This document shows positions 32,306-41,885 of a DNA stretch of 64,000 nucleotides, one piece after another. A model generated the notes under the pieces. The model saw only the letters and a program-made list of their open reading frames with translations. It had not been told where the DNA came from and searched no databases. This DNA is from an uncultured Bacteroidales bacterium (lineage in GTDB: Bacteria; Bacteroidota; Bacteroidia; Bacteroidales; P3): assembly GCA_900319865.1 (NCBI GenBank), contig ONQD01000004.1, positions 1 through 64,000 of the forward strand, given 5' to 3'. Both the position numbers and the translations under genes were made by a program. How positions within the stretch are numbered: position 1 is the stretch's first letter; every line of letters begins with the position of its first letter.

Positions 32306-34630
32306 TCATCTTATTATCAACACCTTGGTCACCGATTTCATTTTTCCCAGCTCGTCGGAGGCAAACACAAAGTAGGTGCCGCTTGCCACCCTCTCGCCCG
32401 CCAAGGTGCGTCCATTCCAGATGGCCTGACCCCCATGGGCGGTGGTGGAGAAAACCACATGTCCGCGTGCATCGGTAATATGCACCAACGCATCGCGGGT
32501 AAACCCCTTGATGGCTATGGGGCCGTCGTAATCGGGCCGCACGGGATTGGGGAAAGCATGCACATCGGCCAGCGGGACGCTATATCCCACTGTGGCTGTA
32601 GACCTATAGGACTGCAGCCCGTTGTCGGTTCCCACATACACCACACCACTCTCGGGATGCACCGCGAGAGCCACAATCTTGTCCGAAGCCAGAGGGCTGT
32701 TGGCTGTGGTGAAATGATGCAACTGTTCCAACCCGTTTGCCGAGATGAGGTAGAGCCCGTTGTTGGCGGTACCCACCCATTTGCGGTTGGCCCCGTCGAC
32801 CGCTATGCAGCTGATGCTCTCGTAGGCCATAAGGTATTCGGTAATACCATCCTCGTTGAACAAAATGTTGCTGCAGTTGACCGGCGACACCTCACCGTTG
32901 CCTCCGTTGGCGAACGCTTTGTAGCCGTCGTATATCACTTTCAGTCCCTTGTCGGTACCGAACCAGATGTCGCCCGAGCGGTCCTGAACCAAACAGGACA
33001 CCCGGTGGGTTTCCAGTTTGCTGCCGTTGTTGGGGTTTACGATGGCCAGCCGTTTCTCGCCATCGTGCACATAAATACGGTTGCTGCGACCGGCAAACCA
33101 CTTGTAGCCCGTCACGCTGTCCCAAACCAGTTTGTCTATCTCGCGCTGTTCCTGACTCAGTCCCTGCAGCAAGGCACTGATGTCGAACGATTTCCACGAC
33201 CCGTCGCGATACCTCACCACCAACCCGTTGTTGACCAGCGAATTGGTAATCCACAAATTGCCCTGATCGTCATAAGCCAGTCCGGACACGCGCAAATGCT
33301 CGAACGAGCCGCTTTGATAGGGAGTCAGCGCATTGTCGGAGTTGTTCTTGTTATATATTCTCTGCAACACATTATCCTCAATGTCCAGCACCCCGTAGCC
33401 CCACGAAGTGGCGCTGAGATGCTTCTTGTTCTTGGGGTCGACGGCCATATAAAGCACATCCTGGAACTCGTCGCGCACCTCTCCCCTGCTCATCGAGAGC
33501 CAGTGCTCACCGTCGAACACCGAAATACCGCCTTGAATATAAGAGCTTTGATAAGTGGGTTCCTTACCGCCTGGGCAGACATACACGTTGTCGTATGTGG
33601 CCACGATGCTATATACATAATCGTCGGTTTGCGGACCCGATGGCGAATGTGCGTCGGCGGAGGCATAGCCCGCAGGCATACTCACCATTCCCGCCCAGGG
33701 ATGACCCAACCAGAGGGTGCCGTCGGCATCGATATCGGCATCGCGCGCAGGCATACCGTAAACGGGCACATGGTCCACAACGCGTACCACGCGGTAGTCT
33801 TCATCATAGAGCAACACGCTGTCCTGCATATTCAAAACGATATAGCCGTTGTGGTTACGCAGCGATTGCACCCTGCCTGTGGTCCATTCCTCCCAACCTC
33901 CATCCGTCCGTTGGGCAAACACCGTCATACTGTCCGGATTGTTGGTGCAAGCCGCCGCCAGCAAGCGTCCGCGGCTCTCGTCCAGCATCCTCACGGACAT
34001 TCCTTTCAGCACAGAAGTCGAGTCCAAAGTCCAAGTCTCAAAAATATGCAGTCTCGGACTGCTCTTGGGGGCGGACATCAATCCGCGGTCGGTGCCGGCC
34101 ACAATCCTGTCGCCCACAAAAGCAACATCGTACACAATGCCGTAGTCGCCGTTCTCACCGATATACCAAGTCTCCTCAATCTCATGTTTGTCCACATTCA
34201 CCACCACGATGCCGAAACCTGTGGCGAGAAACGCCCTGCGTCCGTCAAAGCGGATGCTGTATATTTTCTTGTCGCCGCTGATAGAGCTGTAGCGGATGTC
34301 GGCGATGTGGTACACTTTGTCTTCAATCTTCAAGTCGAGGCCCGAATTATTGTAGGCCACCGCGAGGCATTTGGTCCCCTCGTCGTAGGCGAAGGTGCTC
34401 ACCCCCACATCCGACAGCCCACTGGATTTGGGCATCGCCTCCACAGCCCGTTTTGCTTTGTCGTAATAGAACATGGTCAAGCGTGTGGAGGCATACACCC
34501 GCTCGGGCGTAACACACACTTTGCGTGCCGACACAAACGAGTTGTTGTCCCTCCATTCACCCACACCTATCTGGGCACAAGCCGCACCCCCCAGCAGACA
34601 CAACACCGCTATTGTCCATATCCGTTTCAT
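32306..34630 (-). CDS. porZ: PorZ-like T9SS propeller protein
   Basis: A 774-aa exported protein with signal MKRIWTIAVLCLLGGAACAQ followed at once by IGVGEWRDNNSFVSARKVCVT, the hallmark start of the PorZ propeller domain. Several propeller blades are seen (GNLWITNSLVNNGLVVRYRD, GDIWFGTDKGLKVIYDG, NRKWVGTANNGLYLIS). The end is a T9SS type A tail: DVHAFPNPVRPDYDGPIAIKG...GTYFVFASD..SVTKVLIIR. PorZ belongs to the surface attachment complex that gives cargo proteins their anionic LPS anchor. The start overlaps mreD by 4 bp; the longer open frame upstream lies inside mreD. Confidence 0.85.
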   Translation of the reverse strand: MKRIWTIAVLCLLGGAACAQIGVGEWRDNNSFVSARKVCVTPERVYASTRLTMFYYDKAKRAVEAMPKSSGLSDVGVSTFAYDEGTKCLAVAYNNSGLDLKIEDKVYHIADIRYSSISGDKKIYSIRFDGRRAFLATGFGIVVVNVDKHEIEETWYIGENGDYGIVYDVAFVGDRIVAGTDRGLMSAPKSSPRLHIFETWTLDSTSVLKGMSVRMLDESRGRLLAAACTNNPDSMTVFAQRTDGGWEEWTTGRVQSLRNHNGYIVLNMQDSVLLYDEDYRVVRVVDHVPVYGMPARDADIDADGTLWLGHPWAGMVSMPAGYASADAHSPSGPQTDDYVYSIVATYDNVYVCPGGKEPTYQSSYIQGGISVFDGEHWLSMSRGEVRDEFQDVLYMAVDPKNKKHLSATSWGYGVLDIEDNVLQRIYNKNNSDNALTPYQSGSFEHLRVSGLAYDDQGNLWITNSLVNNGLVVRYRDGSWKSFDISALLQGLSQEQREIDKLVWDSVTGYKWFAGRSNRIYVHDGEKRLAIVNPNNGSKLETHRVSCLVQDRSGDIWFGTDKGLKVIYDGYKAFANGGNGEVSPVNCSNILFNEDGITEYLMAYESISCIAVDGANRKWVGTANNGLYLISANGLEQLHHFTTANSPLASDKIVALAVHPESGVVYVGTDNGLQSYRSTATVGYSVPLADVHAFPNPVRPDYDGPIAIKGFTRDALVHITDARGHVVFSTTAHGGQAIWNGRTLAGERVASGTYFVFASDELGKMKSVTKVLIIR

Positions 34631-35151
34631 ACAGTGCTGATTTTTTTTGTCAAAAACAGTTGGAACAGCATCATCAACACCCAAGTAACGGCAGCATCGA
34701 GCAACGCCGAGAGCATCGTGATGCCGAAATTGCCGAAACTGAATGCCTCCAGCAGACTGTAGGTGAGGCTGTACACCACCGCCATCACTATCAGGTAGGC
34801 CATATACGACTGGGTCGGGACGGTGTAGATGCTTGGCACATCGATATCGGCCTCAGCCTGGTCGTCGCGGGTCAGCATCCTATTGCCCAATATGATGCGG
34901 AAAAACGCCATCATTGTGCAACTGAAGGTGTGGAAACCGGGGATGTTGCAGAAAAGGTCGACAATCAAGCCTGCGCCGAAAGCCACCAGCAGCATCGGGA
35001 TACGTCCCATGCGGGTGGGCAGCATCAACACGGCCAGAATATAGATAAACGGAATCATGTAGCCGCCAAAATTCACATAGTTCAGAAACAATATCTGCAC
35101 CACAATCAAGGCCAGAAATCTGAAAATATTGGAAAATACCAGTTTGGTCAT
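34627..35151 (-). CDS. mreD: Rod-shape protein MreD
   Basis: A 174-aa inner-membrane protein with five to six TM segments, including IFRFLALIVVQILFLNYVNFG and MLVAFGAGLIVDLFCNIPGFHTFS, the latter matching the MreD signature G-x-x-x-D. MreD partners MreC in the elongasome that guides cell-wall synthesis. It overlaps porZ by 4 bp and lies about 60 bp after mreC. mreB, pbp2 and rodA are not in the window. Confidence 0.88.
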   Translation of the reverse strand: MTKLVFSNIFRFLALIVVQILFLNYVNFGGYMIPFIYILAVLMLPTRMGRIPMLLVAFGAGLIVDLFCNIPGFHTFSCTMMAFFRIILGNRMLTRDDQAEADIDVPSIYTVPTQSYMAYLIVMAVVYSLTYSLLEAFSFGNFGITMLSALLDAAVTWVLMMLFQLFLTKKISTV

Positions 35152-35211
35152 CTCTTCAAATATTAATTGTTAGTCCTTTAGCTTTCGTCGTTTTGGGGAT
35201 TCTACGGCTGG

Positions 35212-36054
35212 TCAATTCTGTTCATCCATAACATGGGTGCGGGCCATCAGCGAATCCTGTTCGGCCTTAAAGTAGTTCTCGATAATATACACGTGGTCCA
35301 GTTTGGTGAACTCGGTAGCCAAACGCACCTTGATAGTATAGAAGCCGCTGCCGCGCTCGCTTGTGGTCTGTTCCACAAATCCCACCATCACACCTTCGGG
35401 GAAGTCGTTCGCCATACCGCTGGTGACGATGGTGTCGTTTTGATGCAGCTTGTAGGTTGTGGGGATATCGATAAGTGTGGCATAGCGGAAATCGCCGCCC
35501 GTCCACACCAGAGAGCCGTTGGTATTGATGCGGCTTATCTTCACGCTGTTGCGGCTGTTGGAGTGCAGCACAGGCATGATGGTGGCGAAGTTGTCGGTGG
35601 TGTTGACCACCACGCCTACAATGCCCTGGGGCGAAATCACCGCCTGGTCGTTATGTATTCCTTGACGGCGGCCCTTGTTTATCATAATGTAGTTGTTGCG
35701 CTGGTTCCAAGAGTTTTTCACCACTTGGGCCTCAGTGTAGCTGTAGCGTTGCTTATACACCGTGTCCTGATGCACGAACTCGCGCATGTTGTAGCTTATG
35801 TACGAAGACTCCAGTTGCGCGCGCAGCTGTGCATTCTCGGCTGCCAGCAACTCGTTCTCGTGTCTCAACCCGAAATAGTCGCCAACCTTTGCTATGGTGC
35901 CATAGCAGCGTCCGGCAACCACGTTGCCCACTCCCACGATTTTCGAACCCTGATAATTGCTGTTCTGCGATATGAAAATTATAGCCAGTATCTCCAACAA
36001 CAGGAAGACGAACACATAATTATTCCTCTTTATAAATGCCAGTAACGATTCCAT
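35212..36054 (-). CDS. mreC: Rod-shape protein MreC
   Basis: A 280-aa protein with a short cytoplasmic start and one TM helix (YVFVFLLLEILAIIFISQN), a coiled coil (ENELLAAENAQLRAQLE) and two periplasmic beta domains (YIMINKGRRQGIHNDQAVISPQGIVGVV and DTIVTSGMANDFPEGVMVGFV). MreC lines the elongasome and activates PBP2. It starts 70 bp downstream of the gmk stop. Confidence 0.92.
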   Translation of the reverse strand: MESLLAFIKRNNYVFVFLLLEILAIIFISQNSNYQGSKIVGVGNVVAGRCYGTIAKVGDYFGLRHENELLAAENAQLRAQLESSYISYNMREFVHQDTVYKQRYSYTEAQVVKNSWNQRNNYIMINKGRRQGIHNDQAVISPQGIVGVVVNTTDNFATIMPVLHSNSRNSVKISRINTNGSLVWTGGDFRYATLIDIPTTYKLHQNDTIVTSGMANDFPEGVMVGFVEQTTSERGSGFYTIKVRLATEFTKLDHVYIIENYFKAEQDSLMARTHVMDEQN

Positions 36055-36123
36055 CTATTCTCAATTAATAATGTTGTTTTTCTGTCCTTTCGGTTACCTC
36101 GCGGAGCCGCACAAAGCTGCGGG

Positions 36124-36693
36124 TCATCTCAACAGGTAGTTGTTTATCACCTTCTGTGTCTCGTCCACAGCACGGTCCAGCTGGTCGTTGATAATGGTCA
36201 CGTCGAAGCGGTCGGCCATCTTCAACTCGGCCTCGCTGCGCGCGAGGCGTTTCACAATCGAGTCCTCGCTCTCGGTGCCCCGGTTGCGCAGCCGCATTTC
36301 GAGCACTTCGATGCTGGGGGGCATCACAAACAACGCCAGCGCATCGGGGCCGAAATACTTTTTGATGTTCATGCCGCCGTTCACGTCCACATCGAAAATA
36401 ATCACATGCCCGTTGTCCCAAATGCGGTCTATCTCCGATTTCAGGGTTCCGTAGCGTGTGCCGGCATACACCTCCTCCCATTCCAGAAAGTCACCTTTCT
36501 GCACCCGCTGCTCGAACACCTCGGGCGAGAGGAAATAATAGTCCACCCCGTCCTGCTCCCCCTCGCGTGCTTTGCGGCTGGTGGCTGATATGGAGAACTC
36601 GAAACAATCGAAACGTTTCAAAATCTCGCGTATAATGGTGGTCTTACCGCTGCCCGAAGGGGCAGAGAACAATATAGCTTTGCGGTTGTTCAT
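36124..36693 (-). CDS. gmk: Guanylate kinase
   Basis: This 189-aa enzyme makes GDP from GMP and ATP. The P-loop is SAPSGSGKTTI (residues 9-19), the GMP-binding part is ISATSRKAREGEQDGVDYYFLS, and the lid contains RNRGTESEDSIVKRLARSE. Length and motifs are standard. It heads the gmk-mreC-mreD-porZ-recO direction of transcription. The small frame 36065-36481 on the same strand is a shadow. Confidence 0.95.
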   Translation of the reverse strand: MNNRKAILFSAPSGSGKTTIIREILKRFDCFEFSISATSRKAREGEQDGVDYYFLSPEVFEQRVQKGDFLEWEEVYAGTRYGTLKSEIDRIWDNGHVIIFDVDVNGGMNIKKYFGPDALALFVMPPSIEVLEMRLRNRGTESEDSIVKRLARSEAELKMADRFDVTIINDQLDRAVDETQKVINNYLLR

Positions 36694-36776
36694 ATCGTTA
36701 TAAGTTAGTGTTGTAGAGCTGTTCTTTGCATTGTTCCGCCAATAGACCGGAGTATTCTCCAGCCAACAGGTGAGGA

Positions 36777-37940
36777 TTAAAACTTGTGGTCGAAAACCTT
36801 GTAGAAATTCTTCACAACAAGCGAGTTATTGTTCCACATGTATTGTGCCGCCACTTCGTCCACATAGGCCAGAGCCTCCTCGCGGTCGGTAAAGGCATTG
36901 AGACGCAGGATAAAGTCGTTGTATGCCTTCATGTTGTTGTGGAACAGTTCGCTCATGAAACTGAATTTGTCGTTGATGTTGATAATGGTTCTCAAGTCGT
37001 CCACCTTCTTCGACTTCACACGGGTTTCCAGCTGGTCCTCCACCGTGCGGCCGCCCTGATTCAGAGTGTCGGCCAATGTGCGTTTGGGTTTATTCTCGCC
37101 ATTATCCTGGTTGAGGTAGTCGAACAGCGACGACTCGCGTTTTTTGCTTCCGGCTGCTGCCGCGGGCTTTTGGGACTCTTCGGTAAAGAGGTCATCGTTC
37201 GGATTGCCTTCCAGCGACTCCATCACCGGTTCGGCTATGGGAGCTTCCTCCTCGGCTGCTGTGGGAGGGGCAAATATCGGGCGGAATTCTTCGTCGTTGG
37301 CGGCAGCCTCTTCGGCTTTGCGTTTCTCCTCAGCTGCTTTCTTTGCGGCAGCTTCTTCGGCTTTGCGCTTCTCCTCGGCCAACTTTCTTGCGGCGGCCTC
37401 TTCAGCCTTGCGTTTCTCTTCCGCAGCCTTCTTGGCGGCAGCTTCCTCAGCTTGGCGTTTCTCCTCGGCTGCCTTCCTTGCGGCTGCTTCCTCTGCTTGG
37501 CGTTTTTCCTCTGCTGCTTTCCTTGCGGCTGCTTCCTCTGCTTGGCGGTTCTCCTCTGCATCCTTCCTTGCGGCGGCTTCCTCTGCCTGGCGTTTCTCTT
37601 CCGCTGCCTTCTTGGCGGCGGCTTCCTCTGCTTGGCGTTTCTCCTCGGCTGCCTTCCTTGCGGCGGCCTCTTCGGCTTGGCGTTTCTCCTCAGCTGCCTT
37701 ACGTGCTGCGGCCTCCTCGGCCAAACGCTTCACCTCGGCCGCATTCAAATCGGGATCCACTATCTTCGGCTTTAACTCCTCAGCCTCCAACTGAAGAGCA
37801 ACCATATAGAGATTGCGGAGTTCCTCCAATATGATATCAATTTCAATTTTGGGGGCAGCGCCCTGATTTTGGCGGATACGCGAGGCTATCAACCCAAGCC
37901 TTTCCATACCCTCAAGAAGCAAGTTTCTTGTATTCTTCAT
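36777..37940 (-). CDS. Ala/Glu/Lys-rich helical repeat protein (TolA-like middle)
   Basis: Start MKNTRNLLLEGMERLGLIAS (37940) is chosen because the longer frame adds an unlikely leader; the protein is then 387 aa. Residues about 75-220 are nine and a half tandem copies of a 15-residue unit, AEEAAARKAAEEKRQ with K/R, Q/K and single-site variants, a charged single alpha-helix or coiled coil. The C-terminal ~110 residues (SLFDYLNQDNGENKPKRTLADTLN and FMSELFHNNMKAYNDFILRLNAFTDREEALAYVDE) are globular and look conserved. No signal peptide or TM, so it is not a true TolA. The repeat count is likely variable between strains. Confidence 0.7.
   Translation of the reverse strand: MKNTRNLLLEGMERLGLIASRIRQNQGAAPKIEIDIILEELRNLYMVALQLEAEELKPKIVDPDLNAAEVKRLAEEAAARKAAEEKRQAEEAAARKAAEEKRQAEEAAAKKAAEEKRQAEEAAARKDAEENRQAEEAAARKAAEEKRQAEEAAARKAAEEKRQAEEAAAKKAAEEKRKAEEAAARKLAEEKRKAEEAAAKKAAEEKRKAEEAAANDEEFRPIFAPPTAAEEEAPIAEPVMESLEGNPNDDLFTEESQKPAAAAGSKKRESSLFDYLNQDNGENKPKRTLADTLNQGGRTVEDQLETRVKSKKVDDLRTIININDKFSFMSELFHNNMKAYNDFILRLNAFTDREEALAYVDEVAAQYMWNNNSLVVKNFYKVFDHKF
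37280..37730 (-). repeat. 45-bp tandem repeats within the helical protein gene
   Basis: About nine and a half copies of a 45-bp unit coding AEEAAARKAAEEKRQ. Synonymous differences between copies show that it is maintained at protein level. Confidence 0.85.
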
Positions 37941-38000
37941 AACGATGTGCTTTATTATTTCATTGATAACAAAAATCTTGCGCCAAATTACTCGACACAA

Positions 38001-38585
38001 AACATTTTGTAAAGATACAACTTAAAATGCAATTACGCAAAAAAAATCGCTTCTACCGCCGCCCGCTTCATCCTAAAGTCTTCATTGAATAATCATTATC
38101 CATTGCCCGCTCTACCGCAACCCACCATTCCATTGTACCCCACGTTTCCCTTTCTCTGGTTTCGGTTCTCATGCCGCCTCAATACGCCAACACCCCAGCC
38201 CCGTTCCATTTCTTTTCCCACGCGCCTCCCCTCACCCGTCACTTCGAGCTGAGTTCTGCGAAAACTTTTCTCCCCCCTACAGCTTAAGAATAGGTGACTA
38301 AGGGCTTACGGAGAGGTGAATAAGGAGCGAAAGCGGAGGGAAGGGAAAGCGGAGGGAGAGCGAAGGGGAGAAAGGCAAAGAGGAATTTGCGATTGGGTTG
38401 AAGCCATGCGGGTATTGACTAGGGGGAAAGATGGGTGTTATAGAATGCGGGCAAACATTGGGATACTGGAAAATGGAAATAGTTTATGTGGTGAAACTAT
38501 TGATAAAATGATTTTTTTTTGTATCTTTGACACTTGGTAACAATCTACACGATTGCAATAAAATTATTAACATACAATTAGTTAT
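38001..38585. other. Intergenic region before the M16 peptidase
   Basis: TAAAGATA (38010-38017) is a one-mismatch -7 box for the minus-strand helical-repeat gene. 38040-38280 is C/T-rich with no gene. TATCTTTG (38522-38529) is the -7 box for the M16 peptidase gene. The plus-strand frame 38316-38540 is purine-rich and low-complexity and is not called. Confidence 0.45.
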
Positions 38586-41510
38586 ATGAAAAAAATCCGT
38601 TTTGTTTTATGCATTGTTGTGCTTGCGGTGCTGAGTTGCGGCACCTTGATGGCCCAAAAGACTTATGAGTACAAAACCTATCCCAACGACCCGCTGGGAG
38701 TGCGCGAGTACACGCTCGACAATGGGTTGAAGGTGTTTATGAGTGTCTATAAGGACGCGCCCAAGATTCAGACCTACATTGCCGTGCGTGCGGGTTCGAG
38801 AAACGACCCCCACGAGACCACCGGTCTGGCCCACTATCTGGAACACATGATGTTCAAGGGCACCCAGAAGCTTGGCACCACCAACTGGGAGAAGGAGAAA
38901 GTGCTCATCCAGAAGATTGAAGACCTGTTTGAGGCCTACCGCATGTTCGACGACCCGCAGACCCGCGCCGCCATCTATCACAAGATTGACAGCCTGAGCT
39001 ACGAGGCCTCGAAGATTGCCGTTGCCAACGAGTATGACAAGGCGATGACCGCCATCGGCTCGACAGGTACTAACGCTTTCACCAGCAACGACTACACCAT
39101 GTATGTGGAGAACATCCCCAACAACCAGTTGGAGACCTGGTGCGAGATTCAGGCCGACCGCTTCCAGCACCTGGTACTGCGCTTGTTCCACACCGAGCTG
39201 GAGACCATCTACGAAGAGAAAAACATGAGCCTCACCAAGGACAACCGCAAGGTGAACGACGCAATGTTTGCAGCCCTCTTCCCCCATCACCCCTATGGCA
39301 ACCAGACCACCCTGGGCAGCCAGGAGCACCTGAAGAACCCCTCGATGCGCAATATCCGCAATTTCGTGGCCACCTACTATGTGCCCAACAACATCTGCAT
39401 CAGTATGGCCGGCGATTTCGACCCGGACGAGGCAATCAAGATTATCGACAAGTACTGGGGCGATATGAAGCCCGGCATCGTGCCCGAGCTGAAGTTTGAG
39501 CGCGAGCAGCCCATCACCAGCGTTATCACCAAGAATGTGTCGGGTCTCGATGCCGAGAACACCGTGCGCGCCTACCGTCTGGACAGCGGTAACGGCAGCC
39601 ACGACGCCATGCTGGCCGACCTTCTGGAGAGCGTGCTGAACAACGGCAAGTGCGGTCTCATCGACCTCAACATCAATCAGCAGCAGCGCTGCATGGGTGC
39701 CTATGCTGGTACCTACACCCTGAACGACTACGGTGCCTTTATGTTCGGCGGCCAGCCCATGCAGGGTCAGACGCTGGAGCAGGTGCAAGCCCTCTTCGAC
39801 GAACAGATTGCCCTCGTGAAACAAGGCAAGTTTGACGACTGGATGCTGGAAGCTGCCATCAACAACATGAAACTGGCCATCATGAAACGCGCCGAGAGCA
39901 ACAACAGCCGCGCCAGCCAGATGGCCTACGCCTATGTGGAACACCGCAACTGGGGCGATGTGTGCAACGAAATTAACGAGCTTTCGCGCGTCACCAAGGG
40001 CGAGATTGTGGCTTTTGCCAACCGCCTGTTCAAGGACAACAACTACGTTATCATCAACAAGCTGAAAGGTGAGCCCGAGCCTATTTTGAAAGTCTCCAAG
40101 CCTCCTATCACCCCCATCGAGGTGGGCCGCGACAACGAGAGCGCATTCCTGAAGGAGATCAAAGCCCGTCAGGTGAAACCTATCGAGCCCGTGTTTGTTG
40201 ATTTCAGCAAAGACCTCAAGAAGTCGAAACTCAAGAACGGCGCTGAAGTGCTGTATGTGCAGAACGTGGAGAACAAGACTTTCAACCTGGTTTACCGCTT
40301 CGACTTCGGCTACCGCGCCGGCCAGTTGGGCAAGACCATCGATTTGGCCGCCGACGTGCTTGAATACCTCGGAACCGCCAAGTACACCCCCGAACAGCTG
40401 CAGCAAGAGTTCTACAAACTGGCTTGCAACTATAGCGTCAATGTGGGACAGGAGAACATCAACATCAGCATCAGCGGTTTGAGCGAGAATATGGACAAAG
40501 CTATGGCTTTGGTGGACGAAATCATCACCGGTGTGCAGCCCAACGAACAGGCACTGCAGATGCTTGTGGCCCGCATCCTGAAAGGCCGCGAGAACGCCAA
40601 GCACAACCAGCAGCGCTGCTTCTCGGCTCTGGGCAACTACGGCATTTATGGTTCCGACTCGCCCACTCTGGACCAGCTGAGCGAAGCACAGTTGAAGGGA
40701 TATACCTGCCAGCAGCTCACCGACGCAATGCACGACCTGATGAACTACAAGCACCGTGTGCTCTACTACGGTCCCGAGAGCCTCGAGAGCTTCAAGGCAC
40801 TTGCCAACAACCACACCTACAAGATGAACAAAAAGGCTCCCGCCAACAAGAAAATCACCCCCAAGGCTGTTAGCGAGAACACTGTATACTTTGTTGACTA
40901 CAACGCCAACCAGACCTATATGCGCGAGCATTTCCGCGGCGAGAAGTTCAACACCAAAAACACGCCCGTCATGAACATCTTCAACGAGTACTTTGGCGGC
41001 TCGATGAACGCCATCGTGTTCCAAGAGATGCGCGAGAAACGCAGCCTTGCCTACAGCGCCCAGAGCTACTACGCCACCCCGGGCGACAAGGACGGATATT
41101 TCACCAACGCCGCCATTATCGCCACACAGAACGACAAGCTTATCGACGCTATGAACGCTTTCAACGAGCTGTTTGACCAGATGCCCGAATCCGAGGCCAA
41201 CTTCCAGATGGCCAAGGACGCCATGATAAGCGGCATCCGCACCGCCCGCACCACCAAGATGGGCATCATCAACAGCTACCTCAACTACGAAAAGATGGGC
41301 TACGACATGAAGAAGAGCCGCGCCCAGATACTCTTCGAAGCCTACCCCAAGGTGACCATGCAGGACATTGTGAACTTCAACCACAAGTACATCAAAGGCC
41401 AGAAGAAGGTCTATATGTGCCTTGGTAAAGAAGCCGATATGGACTTCAACGCCCTCGCCAAATTCGGCAAGGTGAAGAAACTGAAACTCGAAGATATCTT
41501 CGGATACTAA
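38586..41510 (+). CDS. M16 family zinc metallopeptidase (two-domain pitrilysin type)
   Basis: This 974-aa secreted or periplasmic protease begins with signal peptide MKKIRFVLCIVVLAVLSCGTLMA. The inverted zinc motif HxxEH is in GLAHYLEHMMFKGTQ and the third ligand Glu in HTELETIYEEKNMS. A second, inactive M16 half follows (VFQEMREKRSLAYSAQSYYA is the R/Y motif that binds substrate). Codon use is strongly biased (AAC, GCC, CTG), as in highly expressed genes; this bias also leaves a 979-codon open frame on the opposite strand, which is a shadow. It is monocistronic, with a strong terminator. Confidence 0.93.
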   Translation: MKKIRFVLCIVVLAVLSCGTLMAQKTYEYKTYPNDPLGVREYTLDNGLKVFMSVYKDAPKIQTYIAVRAGSRNDPHETTGLAHYLEHMMFKGTQKLGTTNWEKEKVLIQKIEDLFEAYRMFDDPQTRAAIYHKIDSLSYEASKIAVANEYDKAMTAIGSTGTNAFTSNDYTMYVENIPNNQLETWCEIQADRFQHLVLRLFHTELETIYEEKNMSLTKDNRKVNDAMFAALFPHHPYGNQTTLGSQEHLKNPSMRNIRNFVATYYVPNNICISMAGDFDPDEAIKIIDKYWGDMKPGIVPELKFEREQPITSVITKNVSGLDAENTVRAYRLDSGNGSHDAMLADLLESVLNNGKCGLIDLNINQQQRCMGAYAGTYTLNDYGAFMFGGQPMQGQTLEQVQALFDEQIALVKQGKFDDWMLEAAINNMKLAIMKRAESNNSRASQMAYAYVEHRNWGDVCNEINELSRVTKGEIVAFANRLFKDNNYVIINKLKGEPEPILKVSKPPITPIEVGRDNESAFLKEIKARQVKPIEPVFVDFSKDLKKSKLKNGAEVLYVQNVENKTFNLVYRFDFGYRAGQLGKTIDLAADVLEYLGTAKYTPEQLQQEFYKLACNYSVNVGQENINISISGLSENMDKAMALVDEIITGVQPNEQALQMLVARILKGRENAKHNQQRCFSALGNYGIYGSDSPTLDQLSEAQLKGYTCQQLTDAMHDLMNYKHRVLYYGPESLESFKALANNHTYKMNKKAPANKKITPKAVSENTVYFVDYNANQTYMREHFRGEKFNTKNTPVMNIFNEYFGGSMNAIVFQEMREKRSLAYSAQSYYATPGDKDGYFTNAAIIATQNDKLIDAMNAFNELFDQMPESEANFQMAKDAMISGIRTARTTKMGIINSYLNYEKMGYDMKKSRAQILFEAYPKVTMQDIVNFNHKYIKGQKKVYMCLGKEADMDFNALAKFGKVKKLKLEDIFGY

Positions 41511-41530
41511 TCCATTGTTAGTATCGACCG

Positions 41531-41573
41531 AAGGAGGGTGTCCCAATTATCACGGGACGCCCTCCTTTCCTTT
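41531..41573 (+). terminator. Terminator of the M16 peptidase gene
   Basis: AAGGAGGG-T-GTCCC (41531-41544) pairs with GGGAC-G-CCCTCCTTT (41554-41567), then CCTTT. Confidence 0.8.
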
Positions 41574-41600
41574 ATGGTGGGTTCTATAAATTCTGAATAT

Positions 41601-41703
41601 ATGTCGCGGCACTTTGGGACGCAGTTCTCAGATATCTGAATGTCACGGCACTGCGCCTTCGGCTTGTACCGTGTTATGAATAGTCTCACCTCTCCGAGGT
41701 GAT
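41601..41703 (-). repeat. Double-hairpin element, inverted copy C
   Basis: An eroded hairpin 1 (41603-41622), outer stem CACGGCACTGCG (41644-41655) against CTTGTACCGTG (41663-41673), inner stem GCC-TTC-GGC, and a flanking hairpin TCACCTC-TC-CGAGGTGA (41686-41702). Same orientation as copy A. The plus-strand frame 41699-41986 that starts inside it is not convincing. Confidence 0.7.
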
Positions 41704-41885
41704 TAATAGAAGTCCCCTTATCCCAAATCGATCATTAGGGAATACCTCTCGAGGGAAGTACTGCATGTTTGACGTGCCCCAGTCAACGGAGGAATGGGCG
41801 CGAAGGGGAAAAGAAATCTATGGGGTGAGGTACAAGCCTGGGGTAGAGACGCATGTATCGTTGGCAGTCAGGATGGTTTACGCTG

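Noticed and set aside
38607-41546. 979-codon open frame on the minus strand opposite the M16 peptidase
   Set aside because: The plus strand has a signal peptide, HxxEH motif and full M16 domain order; the minus-strand product is a Val/His/Leu-rich shadow created by strong codon bias.
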